This document shows, in pieces, positions 16,384 to 24,143 of a stretch of 64,000 nucleotides of DNA (positions are counted from its first letter, which is position 1; the number at the start of each line of letters is the position of its first letter). The position numbers and the translations under genes were made by a program. The notes beneath the pieces are model-generated. The model saw only the letters and a list, made by a program, of their open reading frames with translations. It was not told the DNA's origin and ran no database searches. Source of the DNA: UBA5189 sp040389445 (lineage in GTDB: Bacteria > Chloroflexota > Limnocylindria > Limnocylindrales > CSP1-4); the NCBI GenBank assembly GCA_040389445.1, contig JAZJZX010000013.1, positions 194,690-258,689 on the forward strand, in the 5' to 3' direction.

Positions 16384-18642
16384 TCAGGGAGCCGGTGAGG
16401 CCGGCCCGGACGGCGCGGCGGTGCTCGATCCAGCGGGCGAGGCCGAGGGGGCCGGGCCGCTCGTGGGCTCCAGAACCGCGCGGTGCAGGCCCGTGGCGGT
16501 GATCCAGACCACCGAATCCGCGGCGTCCCCGATGGCGGGCTCGATGTACCACCCGCGCACGTCGACCCAGCCCCTGCTCCCGGCGGCGAGCCGGAATTGT
16601 TCAAGGTATTCGCCCTTGGCCTTCGAGAAGGCGACGATGCGAGTGTTGGCGGCATCGAAGCCGTAGATCCGGCCGGTTCGTCGCTCGGACCCGGACATGA
16701 CGGTCGTGAACGACGTCTTCGGCCTGAGCACGACATCGGGGAGGGCCGCCGATTGCCAGCCGTCGGTGGTGCCGCCGACGACGCGCAGGATGGCGCCGTT
16801 GTCGCAGATCCAGATGTCGCCGTCGATGAACAGGCTCGTGATCCCGTCGACGGGGCGCGGGGTCGTGAGCCGCTTGCTCGGCGGAGCCGGGAAGCCGCTT
16901 CCGTCCGCGGCCGGAGCATAGGCAAGGATCTCCTGTTCGGACGGATCCACGATGTACAGGTTGTACAGGCCGGCCGACGCGTCACGGACGAATGTCCCCA
17001 TGGCCAGCAGGTCGTCACCCCATTCGGCGGCGCCGATCACCTTGACCCTGGTGGTGGTCCCCTTGCCCGTGGCGTCGGCTGGTCGCCAGCGCCAGAGCAC
17101 GTTCCTGGCGTCGAGGATCAGGAGGTCCGGCCCCCCGGCCGACAGCAGTCGGGGGGCGGCCTCCGTCGCGCCGGCGGCCTTGGTGCCCTCCCGATAGATG
17201 GCGACCGCGGTGAGATCGGTCAGGTCGATCCGGTACACCGAGGCGGTCGCCCGATCCATGACGTACGGGGCCCCATCCGGGCCGCGTACCAGGCTCGTCA
17301 GGGCCACCCCCAGGTCGGCCGGGAAGGTGAACACCTCCACCGGCGTCACGTCGACCACGCCGTAGAGTCGATCGAGGCCGGCGACCGCCTGGGTCCGAAG
17401 AGGGGTGATGACGCCGGCCACGATCCCGGCCGCCGAGGCGCGATCAAGCTGGACGAGCGTGTCGGCCAGGAGCCGTTCGGCCGTCCTTGGGTCGTTGACG
17501 ACCAGGTTCACGCCCGGCCCGAAGACCCGGTCGAGGTTCTTCCTGGCCAGCTCAAGCGCCTGCTGGCCCACTTCAGCGGAGGCGATGACCGTCCCGGGCG
17601 ACTCGCGACCGCCGAGCAGCGAGACCCCGATCCCCAGGGAGCCCGCCACCACCACGAGGGCGAGCACCGCAACGGCCGCTCGCCGCTGCGTCTCCCGACG
17701 TGCGCCCATCGAGGTGACCCGACGCTGCGCTGGGCGTCGCGCGGGCATCGCGTCCTGGATGCGCCCGAGCAGGCGACCAAGAACGCCGCCGGCTGCCGAT
17801 CGGGCACGCCGCGCGCCGGCCTGGGCTGCCGCCACGCCATCGCTGACCGTGTCCGCCAGCGGAATGGGCGACCGGTCGGGGGCCCCGGCCAGGGGTTCGA
17901 GGGGCTTGACGGCAACCAGCCTTCGTCCGGAACGGACCGTCGTCAGTTCGGCCACTTCCAGGATGAGACCGCCATCGCTGCCGGAGCCGCCGAGCTCGGC
18001 GAACCGCCTCGTGAGGTGCTCAAGGGCCGGCTGCGGATGAAGCGTCACCAGGGCGTCCTTCAGCTCGTCCGGGCCGAGTTGGCGCATGAGGTTCGGTGAA
18101 ACGAGGACGAGCTGGTCTCCCAGGCCGATTTCGCCGCGCCAGACCTCCGGCTCCAGATCGGCCGTGGGGAGGCCGCGCTCCCGATCCGGGTCCGGAAGGG
18201 TGCTGAGGCGCGCGCCACGGCTCAGGTAGGCCTCCGCGGGGCCCACGGTGGCAACGTACAGCTCGTGGTCCCGGACGACGGCGATCGCCACGCCGATCGG
18301 TGCCGACGCGCCCGTTCCGCTCGCGCCTCCGCTCCCGAGGGCGGTCCGTTCCCGGGCGTGAGCAAGGCGCTTGTTGGCCGCCAGGATCGCCTTGATCAGG
18401 CAGACCCGGATACCGGCCGATTCGTCGTAGTAGTACTCATGCCTGATCACGTCGGCCACGAGGCGGGTGGCCTCTCGGGCCTTCGGGCCGGCCACCATCG
18501 AGGTGACGAGCAGGTAGAGCTGACCCTTCGATCGAGCACGTGAGCCGACGGTGGGCTCGACGACCACGGCCGTGTCCGGCGAGTCGGGCTGGCGATCTTG
18601 GTCGGCGAGGACGCCGAGTTTCATCTGGAACCGGGGGGGCAT
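16384..18642 (-). CDS. Degenerate PP2C-like domain, single membrane segment and propeller-like exterior domain
   Basis: About 752 residues. Residues 1-260 resemble PPM/PP2C phosphatases (AILAANKRLAHARERT, HELYVATVGPAEAYLSRG, LVLVSPNLM). The metal-binding aspartates are missing: DGMGG-like sequence is replaced by SMVAG, and GDS by GPA. A catalytically dead regulatory fold is therefore likely. A basic, Ala-rich stretch precedes one membrane helix at about 330-350 (AAVAVLALVVVAGSLGIGVSLL). The exterior 400 residues contain repeated short blades (APYVMDRATASVYRIDL, DIWICDNGAILRVVGG, GRIYGFDAANTRIVAF), consistent with a beta-propeller, and end in a Ser/Pro/Ala tail. The start ATG 18642 has AGAGG five bases upstream. 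The layout suggests a sensor linking an outside propeller to a cytosolic pseudophosphatase; the partner is unknown. Confidence 0.72.
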   Translation of the reverse strand: MPPRFQMKLGVLADQDRQPDSPDTAVVVEPTVGSRARSKGQLYLLVTSMVAGPKAREATRLVADVIRHEYYYDESAGIRVCLIKAILAANKRLAHARERTALGSGGASGTGASAPIGVAIAVVRDHELYVATVGPAEAYLSRGARLSTLPDPDRERGLPTADLEPEVWRGEIGLGDQLVLVSPNLMRQLGPDELKDALVTLHPQPALEHLTRRFAELGGSGSDGGLILEVAELTTVRSGRRLVAVKPLEPLAGAPDRSPIPLADTVSDGVAAAQAGARRARSAAGGVLGRLLGRIQDAMPARRPAQRRVTSMGARRETQRRAAVAVLALVVVAGSLGIGVSLLGGRESPGTVIASAEVGQQALELARKNLDRVFGPGVNLVVNDPRTAERLLADTLVQLDRASAAGIVAGVITPLRTQAVAGLDRLYGVVDVTPVEVFTFPADLGVALTSLVRGPDGAPYVMDRATASVYRIDLTDLTAVAIYREGTKAAGATEAAPRLLSAGGPDLLILDARNVLWRWRPADATGKGTTTRVKVIGAAEWGDDLLAMGTFVRDASAGLYNLYIVDPSEQEILAYAPAADGSGFPAPPSKRLTTPRPVDGITSLFIDGDIWICDNGAILRVVGGTTDGWQSAALPDVVLRPKTSFTTVMSGSERRTGRIYGFDAANTRIVAFSKAKGEYLEQFRLAAGSRGWVDVRGWYIEPAIGDAADSVVWITATGLHRAVLEPTSGPAPSASPAGSSTAAPSGPASPAP

Positions 18643-18712
18643 GCGAGCCTCTGCCAGGGTCAGGGCGGTTGGCCGGGCGGGGATTATCGCACGAGATCGA
18701 TGGTCGTCGACC

Positions 18713-19057
18713 TCACCGAGACGACCTGCCCCCGTGGACCGTGACGCGCAGCTCGGTCACGGGAGCGCCGCCGGGCGCAATTCGGAATGCGGCGATCAGG
18801 ATTCGAGACTGGAGCCGCAACTCCTGTGCGACGATCGGTGCGTCCGCCTCAACCACGAGGACGTCCCCATCGACGCGGACCGCCCGACATGCCCCGTGGG
18901 CGGCGGGCGCGCGTTCCGCGACGAGCGCATCGAAGGTCGCCACCAATCGGGCGCGCCGGAGCTCATCCGTGAGACCGAGGTGCGCCGCCGCTCCGGGGAT
19001 CAGGTCGCCGATCCGGGACATCGGGCGGCGGCGGCGGCGCTCGGGTTCATCGGTCAC
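18713..19057 (-). CDS. DUF721 / DciA-like protein
   Basis: A 114-residue protein with the DUF721 fold: a helical N terminus (SRIGDLIPGAAAHLGL), WxxVVG-like region TFDALVAERAPAAHGACRAV, and the alternating beta segment GDVLVVEADAPIVAQELRLQ. DUF721 proteins include DciA, the widespread loader of the replicative helicase DnaB in bacteria without DnaC/DnaI. Position immediately after recF (GTG 19057 overlaps the recF TGA) in the dnaA-dnaN-recF cluster fits this role well. It lies 70 bases upstream of the PP2C-like gene. Confidence 0.78.
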   Translation of the reverse strand: MTDEPERRRRRPMSRIGDLIPGAAAHLGLTDELRRARLVATFDALVAERAPAAHGACRAVRVDGDVLVVEADAPIVAQELRLQSRILIAAFRIAPGGAPVTELRVTVHGGRSSR

Positions 19058-20265
19058 GGTAGGCCCGCCCTGGAGGGTCCGGAGATGGTCGCTCCCCGGG
19101 CTGCCGGCGAAGGGCCGCCACGGGTCGCCGCCGATTCCGCGGCCGAGGTGGGGCCGTCTGTGTTCGCCTCAACACGCCAGGTGTCGGCGATGGCCAGGAG
19201 CGCAGGATCGAGGTCGTCCAGTGTTGTCGTCGTCACGAACGCCTGGGGCAGGGCCGCGATCCGTCGGACGAGATGCGAGCGACGATCGGGATCGAGCTCG
19301 GAGAACACGTCGTCCAGGAGCAGGAGGGGTGGTCGACCGTCGAGCATGGTCAGAAGGTCGAGCTCCGCCAGCTTGAAGGCAAGGATCGCCGTCCGCTGCT
19401 GGCCGCGTGAGGCAAAGCCCGCCAGGTTTCGCTCGTCGAGCACGAACGACAGGTCGTCCCGGTGCGGTCCCACGACCGTCGCGCCGTTCCAGGCCTCCTT
19501 CTCGGCCGTCTCCGCCAAGCGTCGCTCGAGCGCCGCACGGGGTGTCTCATCGCCCCGGCGTGGGGCATTGGTCTCGTAGTGCAGGCTGAGCGGAGCCCGG
19601 GCTGCCTCTTCCGGGGCAATCTCGGCGTGTGCCGCCGCAAGTGGCGCAGCCAGCTCATCCAGCACCGCAAGGCGGGATGCCACGACCTCGCCACCTGCGT
19701 CGAGGAAGGGTTTGTCCCAGTAGCGGAGCTGCGCTGGATCGGCCGACCCTTCCCGGATGGCCCGGAGCAGGCCGTTCCGCTGCTGCAGGGCGCGGGTGTA
19801 GGTCGCGAGGGCCGAGCCGTACGCCGGAAATCGGCCGGTGGCGATTCGGTCGAGGGCCGCCCGTCGAAGCGACGGCGTGCCGGCGATCAACAGCATCTCC
19901 TCGGGGGCGAAGACCACGACACGAAGGACACCACCAAGCGAGGCCGCTCGGCGGGGCACACCGTTGACGCGAATGCGCTTGCGGGCGCCGCCCGCGGCCT
20001 GGACGCTGCCGGCGCGGACGAGCGTTATGTCGAGTTCGTCGGTGCCCACGACGCCCTCGATCCGCGCGACATCCGCACCCCAGCGGATCAGGTCGTTGTC
20101 TGCGCTCGCTCGGTGCGAGTGCCCCCAGGCGAGCACGATGACCGCTTCGAGCAGGCTCGTCTTGCCGGCGGCATTGGGGCCCCACAGGAGCTGCGGCCCG
20201 GGCCCGAACCGGGCGTGGAGGTCCGTGTACCCGCGCAGATCGGTCAGGCGTACGGACGAAAGCGT
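19054..20265 (-). CDS. recF: RecF recombination mediator, start codon not conventional
   Basis: SMC-like ATPase, about 400 residues, that loads RecA at single-strand gaps. Visible are the N-terminal strand SSVRLTDLRGYTDLHARF, Walker A WGPNAAGKTSLLEAV near residues 28-42, the ABC-type signature FASRGQQRTAILAFKLAEL and Walker B PLLLLDDVFSELD. Alignment of the first strand with other RecF proteins requires initiation within the 25 bases after the dnaN stop. That stretch contains no ATG, GTG or TTG in this frame: the codons are CTA-GAG-GCC-GCC-ACG-CTT-TCG-TCC-GTA-CGC-CTG. GAGG at 20271-20274 sits five bases before ACG 20265, used here provisionally; CTG 20247 is an alternative. Coupling to dnaN is likely. 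The end overlaps the DUF721 start. Confidence 0.85.
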   Translation of the reverse strand, partial: TLSSVRLTDLRGYTDLHARFGPGPQLLWGPNAAGKTSLLEAVIVLAWGHSHRASADNDLIRWGADVARIEGVVGTDELDITLVRAGSVQAAGGARKRIRVNGVPRRAASLGGVLRVVVFAPEEMLLIAGTPSLRRAALDRIATGRFPAYGSALATYTRALQQRNGLLRAIREGSADPAQLRYWDKPFLDAGGEVVASRLAVLDELAAPLAAAHAEIAPEEAARAPLSLHYETNAPRRGDETPRAALERRLAETAEKEAWNGATVVGPHRDDLSFVLDERNLAGFASRGQQRTAILAFKLAELDLLTMLDGRPPLLLLDDVFSELDPDRRSHLVRRIAALPQAFVTTTTLDDLDPALLAIADTWRVEANTDGPTSAAESAATRGGPSPAARGATISGPSRAGLP

Positions 20266-20273
20266 GGCGGCCT

Positions 20274-21392
20274 CTAGGAGGTCGTGCGGACGGGCATGAC
20301 CACGTGGACGTACTGGTCGTCCCCGATCGGCCTGAAGACTCCCGGCGCCAACGGCCCCTGGAGCTCGAGGGCGAACTGATCCGCGGTGACGTTGGTCAGG
20401 ACATCGGCGAGGTACTTGGCGTTGAAGGCAATCGTCGTCCCGTCCCCCTCGACGCTGGCTTCCACCTGGCCGACGTGATCGCCGATCTCGGCGTTCGCGC
20501 TCACGGTGATGCCCGCCTCCGCGCCGGCGCCGATCTGGAGCTTCACGATGTTCGCTGATTCGTGGGCAATCAGGGCGGCCGGACGGACGGCCCGGAGGAG
20601 TTCCTCGCGATCGAGAATGGCGCGAGTGGTGTGCGTCTGCGGCATGACCGACTGATAGTTCGGGAACTGGCCGTCGATCAGCCTGCTGACGAGATCGACG
20701 CCCTCGAGATGGAACAGGATCTGATTGCGGGCCTGGGCGAGCACGATCTCGACGGGTGCGTCGCTGTCGGAGAGGACGCGCATGAGCTCGGTCAGGGCGC
20801 GGGCCGGGACCACGACGCTGGTCTCGGCGACGGAGTCCAGCATCGGGATCGTCTTGACGGCGATCCGGTAGTTGTCGGCGGCGGCGAGGGTCACCGTTTC
20901 GCCCTCGAACCGGCAGAGGACGCCGGTCAGGATGGGCCTCGCTTCGTCCGTCGCAGCGGCGAACGCCGTCTCCTCCAGGGCTCGTCGGAGAATGTTCTGC
21001 GCAATTCTCGTGGTCGGCCGCTCCCCGGTGGTCTGGATGGCCGGAAATTCCTCGGCATCGATGCCCTTGAGGTGAGACTCGAAGCGCCCACACCGCAGGT
21101 CGAGCGTTTCGCCGGACCCGAGCTCGAGGTCGATCCGGTCGCCTCCCTGGAGGGAGTTCACGAGATCCGTGAGGAGCTTCGCCGGCACGGTCGTCGCACC
21201 ATCCGCCTCGATCTTTCCGGGCACCCAGTAGGTGATGCCGATTTCGAGGTTCGTGGCCGTGAGCTTCAGTCCGGCGTCCTCGGTCCGGAGAAGCACGTTG
21301 GCGAGCACCGGCAGCGTGCTGCGGGTTGATACGGCACGGCTGACCACGGACAGGCCGCGTGCCAGGTTCTCCTGCATGACCGAGAGCTTCAC
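20274..21392 (-). CDS. dnaN: DNA polymerase III sliding clamp (beta subunit)
   Basis: Ring-forming processivity factor, about 372 residues in three similar domains. It begins VKLSVMQENLARGLSVVSRAV and shows the usual TLPVLANVLL, the domain 1 to 2 transition RPTTRIAQNILRRALEETAF, GVLCRFEGETVTLAAADNYRIA and the family C terminus ending RPIGDDQYVHVVMPVR. The start GTG 21392 was chosen because the conserved MKF/VKL-type opening begins there and GGAG lies ten bases upstream; a TTG at 21410 is also in frame. It follows dnaA in the same direction across a 583-base gap carrying DnaA-box-like sites, and its TAG is tightly linked to recF. Confidence 0.96.
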   Translation of the reverse strand: MKLSVMQENLARGLSVVSRAVSTRSTLPVLANVLLRTEDAGLKLTATNLEIGITYWVPGKIEADGATTVPAKLLTDLVNSLQGGDRIDLELGSGETLDLRCGRFESHLKGIDAEEFPAIQTTGERPTTRIAQNILRRALEETAFAAATDEARPILTGVLCRFEGETVTLAAADNYRIAVKTIPMLDSVAETSVVVPARALTELMRVLSDSDAPVEIVLAQARNQILFHLEGVDLVSRLIDGQFPNYQSVMPQTHTTRAILDREELLRAVRPAALIAHESANIVKLQIGAGAEAGITVSANAEIGDHVGQVEASVEGDGTTIAFNAKYLADVLTNVTADQFALELQGPLAPGVFRPIGDDQYVHVVMPVRTTS

Positions 21393-21696
21393 GTGGGGTC
21401 CACTCCACAACGACGGGTGCGATGAGGTACGAACGAGCCGACGAGCTATGGCCTAGATGGTAACCGGCCGGTCGGCCGGAGCGGGCCGGCAACACCGAGG
21501 ATCGACTCAGGCCCATCGATCCTGGCTGGATGTGTATCTTCCTTCATTCTCTGGAGCCCGTCATCATCATCATCACGGTGTGGGCGGCGTGGAGAGCCGC
21601 GCTCCGGCCCGATCAGCACGGCCGTGCACCAGGGGGGCCGTCCTGTTGATGAGTGCTCCGATTCCGTGCCTCCGTCCGGGATACGCTCGCGTTCCC

Positions 21697-21705
21697 TGTG
21701 GACAG
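21697..21705 (-). promoter_or_regulatory. DnaA-box-like nonamer
   Basis: CTGTCCACA on the minus strand, two differences from the canonical TTATCCACA and one from the TTGTCCACA form used by many high-GC bacteria. It is inverted relative to the box pair about 100 bases to the right. Confidence 0.55.
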
Positions 21706-21801
21706 CCCGGCGCATCGAGGCCGGCCGTGTCCCGCCCCGTCCACCACGGACTGCGGCCTGGTCCGCACGTCGGAGCGATTACCGAACCGTCGCCGGGCCG
21801 G

Positions 21802-21832
21802 CTGTCCACACCACACCGCGCAACTGTCCACA
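21802..21832 (+). promoter_or_regulatory. Pair of DnaA-box-like nonamers
   Basis: CTGTCCACA occurs at 21802-21810 and again at 21824-21832 in the same orientation. Start-to-start spacing is 22 bases, close to two helical turns, so both would face the same side of the DNA. Identical sequence, orientation and phasing support a DnaA-binding array. Confidence 0.6.
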
Positions 21833-21903
21833 GCGCGGGCCGCGCAGCACCGAACGGGCCGGCAGTTCTCGGGCCGGCCGACGGGAGCCGGGTGGGATTC
21901 GGG

Positions 21904-21935
21904 CCGATCAGCGCGCCGGCCGATCAGCGCGCCGG
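21904..21935 (+). repeat. 16-base tandem duplication near the dnaA stop
   Basis: Two perfect abutting copies of CCGATCAGCGCGCCGG. They lie 40 bases past the dnaA stop codon, in the dnaA-dnaN spacer. A partial third match (GATCCTGGCGCCGGCC) follows. No terminator-type U-run is present, and the role is unknown. Confidence 0.75.
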
Positions 21936-21975
21936 CAGATCCTGGCGCCGGCCGGCGGGAAGCGGGGATGGCCCC

Positions 21976-23367
21976 TCAGTCCGAGTAGATGAGCTCGCGT
22001 ACGGCGGAGATCTCTCGCCGGAGCTCGTCGTTGGCGCTCGTCTCGCGGGTGATCTTGTCGCATGCGTGCAGGACCGTCGAATGATCCCGGCCACCGAGCT
22101 CGGCGCCGATCCGCAGCAACGAGACATCGGTCTCGGCGCGCATCAGGAACATGGCGATCTGGCGCGGCATGACGATCGCCTTGTCGCGCTTCTGGCCCTT
22201 GAGGGCATCGAGCCCCACGCCGTAGTAGTCGGACACGGCCTTGACGATGCGTTCGGGTGTGATCTGGCGCTTCTTCGGGTTGTACAGGACGTTGCTCAGG
22301 ACCGCCTGGGCGAGCTCGATCGAAATCGGCATGGCGCCCATCGAGGCGTAGGCGACGATTCGATTGAGGGCGCCCTCGAGTTCGCGAATGTTGCTGACGA
22401 CCTTGCGAGCGATGAATTCGATCACATCGGAGGTGATCGGCACGGAGCCCTCTTCGGCCTTGGCCCGGAGGATCGCGATACGCGTCTCGAGGTCCGGCGC
22501 CGTCAGGTCGGCGATCAGGCCCCACTCGAACCGGCTCCGGAGCCGCTCCTCGAGGGTGAGAATCCCCTTCGGCGGTCGATCCGAGCTCAGAACGATCTGC
22601 TTGCCGTCCTCGTGGATGGTGTTGAACGTATGGAAGAACTCTTCCTGTGTCCGCTCCTTGTCCGCAATGAACTGGATGTCGTCGATAAGGAGCAGGTCGA
22701 TCCGCCGATATCGGGCGCGGAACTCGTCGATCTTCCCTTGCTGGATCGAGGTGATGAACTCGTTGGTGAACTTCTCCGACGTGGCATAGACGACCCGCTT
22801 CCGAGGGAACTTCGCCATCACCTGGTTGCCGATCGCATGCATCAGGTGGGTCTTGCCGAGACCCACCCCGCCGTACAGGAAGAGCGGGTTGTAGGCGTGG
22901 CCCGGACGTTCGGCCACGGACAGGCTGGCTGCGTGGGCGAGGCGATTGGCCGATCCGACGATGAAATTCGCAAAGGTGTATCGGGGATTGAGGTTGGTGG
23001 AACCACCTTCGCCGCCGACCCGCGTTGCCTCGACACGCACGTGCTGCGAGCTGGGCGTGGCGATCGGGCGCTCCGGCTGCGGAGCCGCACTGGCAGCCTC
23101 GCTCTCCGCGGCGGCCTCGGGTGCGGTGCCGACCACGAACTCCACCTGGACGCTGTAGCCGACGATGCGGGCAAGGGTCTGCGAGATCAGCGACCGGTAG
23201 CGGCTCTCGAGCCAATCCTTGGCGAAGCCGTTGGGGACGGCGATTCGGAATCGGTTGTCGTCCACGTCGACGAGCGTGGTCTCACGGAGCCAGGTCTCGA
23301 AGTTCGCCGGGGAAAGCGAAACCTGAAGCTCCCCGAGAGCGGCGCGCCAGACCTGCTTCGCATCCAT
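21976..23367 (-). CDS. dnaA: Chromosomal replication initiator DnaA
   Basis: AAA+ initiator of 463 residues. Domain I opens MDAKQVWRAALGELQVSLS and contains FETWLRETTL. A short Ala/Glu-rich linker (about 85-115) is domain II. Domain III starts at YTFANFIVGSANRLAHAA with Walker A GGVGLGKTHLM near 168, Walker B LLLIDDIQFIADK and the arginine-finger region. Domain IV ends with the DNA-binding signature GGRDHSTVLHACDKI near 430. The start ATG 23367 matches the family N terminus; GTG 23385 is an alternative, and neither has a good Shine-Dalgarno. A promoter-like pair lies 220-245 bases upstream, giving a long leader that includes a tandem repeat. It is the first gene of dnaA-dnaN-recF-DUF721. Confidence 0.98.
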   Translation of the reverse strand: MDAKQVWRAALGELQVSLSPANFETWLRETTLVDVDDNRFRIAVPNGFAKDWLESRYRSLISQTLARIVGYSVQVEFVVGTAPEAAAESEAASAAPQPERPIATPSSQHVRVEATRVGGEGGSTNLNPRYTFANFIVGSANRLAHAASLSVAERPGHAYNPLFLYGGVGLGKTHLMHAIGNQVMAKFPRKRVVYATSEKFTNEFITSIQQGKIDEFRARYRRIDLLLIDDIQFIADKERTQEEFFHTFNTIHEDGKQIVLSSDRPPKGILTLEERLRSRFEWGLIADLTAPDLETRIAILRAKAEEGSVPITSDVIEFIARKVVSNIRELEGALNRIVAYASMGAMPISIELAQAVLSNVLYNPKKRQITPERIVKAVSDYYGVGLDALKGQKRDKAIVMPRQIAMFLMRAETDVSLLRIGAELGGRDHSTVLHACDKITRETSANDELRREISAVRELIYSD

Positions 23368-23441
23368 TCGTCGATGACGGCTCACTGAGGAAACTTGCGA
23401 TGGACCGGCGATCGGCAGGCCGCTCAGGGGAGCGCGGCCGC

Positions 23442-23517
23442 GGCGCCACGGGAGTAACCAGAACTGCCGGCGCCGACGTTGGCGCCACGGGAGCAAAACC
23501 TGAACCGCGGCGCCGAC
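23442..23517 (-). repeat. Imperfect tandem repeat in the dnaA leader
   Basis: Two units, 23442-23477 and 23481-23517, period 39. Each starts GGCGCCACGGGAG and ends GGCGCCGAC around a variable 14-15 base centre. GGCGCC is self-complementary, so each unit can fold as a hairpin in RNA or form inter-unit pairs. They lie between the proposed dnaA promoter and ATG 23367, hence in the 5' untranslated region. Confidence 0.7.
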
Positions 23518-23584
23518 CTCCGGCCGGCTCCGAACCCGGTCACCGGTGACCGCGATGAGTGCGGTCGGGTGGCGAGGGTTTCGA

Positions 23585-23613
23585 AAGATAGCACCGCTCC
23601 ACGGGGCACGCAA
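23585..23613 (-). promoter_or_regulatory. Probable dnaA promoter
   Basis: On the minus strand TTGCGT (23613-23608) is separated by 17 bases from TATCTT (23590-23585). A TG one base ahead of the -10 (TGCTATCTT) gives an extended -10. Transcription would start near 23578, leaving a leader of roughly 210 bases before dnaA. Confidence 0.55.
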
Positions 23614-23648
23614 CGCGATTTCGCGATACTCCTGGGGAGTATCGTTGC
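23610..23648. promoter_or_regulatory. Inverted repeat overlapping the dnaA -35 region
   Basis: CGATACTCC (23624-23632), three bases TGG, then GGAGTATCG (23636-23644) form a perfect 9-base dyad. An outer GCAACG (23610-23615) pairs with CGTTGC (23643-23648) as an alternative arm. The outer arm overlaps the proposed -35 of dnaA, suggesting a protein operator rather than a terminator, as no T-run follows. Confidence 0.5.
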
Positions 23649-23825
23649 ATGACGGCCCGGTGGGCCGCCGGCGACCGTGGGGCCGGGCCTTCGTCCTCCG
23701 CCCTGCGCCCGACGCGCGGGGCCGCTCCGCCACCCCGCCAGGCCCCGAAACATCCGCACCCCGGCCGAATACCGCGCCTCCGTCGGCGTCAATCCGTAAC
23801 GGGCGTACTGAACGAGTTCCTGCGT

Positions 23826-23855
23826 TTGACACCCGTTCGGGGGCCAGCCTATCAT
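23826..23855 (+). promoter_or_regulatory. Sigma-70-type promoter for rpmH-rnpA
   Basis: TTGACA (23826-23831), 18 bases, then TATCAT (23850-23855): a consensus -35 and a good -10 facing rpmH. The start would be near 23862, giving a leader of about 110 bases that contains a CAAGCC/GGCTTG hairpin at 23933-23948. Apart from this and the divergent dnaA elements, nothing was recognised in 23649-23973. Confidence 0.75.
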
Positions 23856-23973
23856 CCCCCGGACGAAGAACGCGCCATGCGCCGCTGGGCGCTGGGCGCG
23901 TTCGTGTGCCTCTAGGGGTCATGCGAATTGACCAAGCCCCGAGGCTTGATGGAGAGGATCCCGCGCAGTCCCG

Positions 23974-24108
23974 ATGAAGCAGACCTTTCAGCCCAAGAAG
24001 CGCCATCGCGCCAAGGAGCACGGCTTCCGCGCCCGGATGAAGTCCTCGGGCGGCCGCCGCGTTCTGGCCGCTCGGCGGGCTCGCGGTCGAAAGCGCCTGA
24101 CGGCCTGA
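23974..24108 (+). CDS. rpmH: Ribosomal protein bL34
   Basis: A 44-residue, strongly basic protein of the large ribosomal subunit. It starts MKQTFQPKKRHRAKEHGF with the family motif RARMKSSGGRRVLAARR and ends RGRKRLTA, matching bL34 over its full length. It is divergent from dnaA and is the first gene of the classical rpmH-rnpA-yidD-yidC-jag run. The Shine-Dalgarno sequence is weak, but start and length agree with the family. Confidence 0.97.
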   Translation: MKQTFQPKKRHRAKEHGFRARMKSSGGRRVLAARRARGRKRLTA

Positions 24109-24143
24109 CGAGCGGGCGCGCCCACTGCCGGTCGCGCATCGTG

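Larger units (their letters stand above)
21393..21975. other. Putative oriC: dnaN-dnaA intergenic region
   Basis: The 583 bases between dnaN and dnaA contain no credible gene. They hold three CTGTCCACA nonamers (21697-21705 on minus; 21802-21810 and 21824-21832 on plus), a 7/9 DnaA-box match TGTGTATCT (21531-21539), a CAT trinucleotide run (about 21561-21575) and a 16-base tandem repeat at the dnaA-proximal end. The boxes resemble the G+C-adapted TTGTCCACA boxes of high-GC bacteria. The 21531-21576 stretch is the least G+C-rich and could be the unwinding element. The dnaA-dnaN spacer is a common oriC site; the function is inferred. Confidence 0.6.

Noticed and set aside
16483..18099. Plus-strand frame of 538 codons opposite the PP2C-like gene
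   Set aside because: Composition is Arg/Gly/Asp-rich with no structure; the minus strand has a continuous domain series.
21561..21576. CAT trinucleotide run in the origin spacer as DnaA-trio elements
   Set aside because: DnaA-trios read as repeated TAG-type triplets on the bound strand; this run gives CAT or ATG in either direction.
21976..24021. 681-codon version of dnaA extending to 24021
   Set aside because: The added N terminus runs through the dnaA promoter and into rpmH on the other strand; DnaA domain I begins at ATG 23367.
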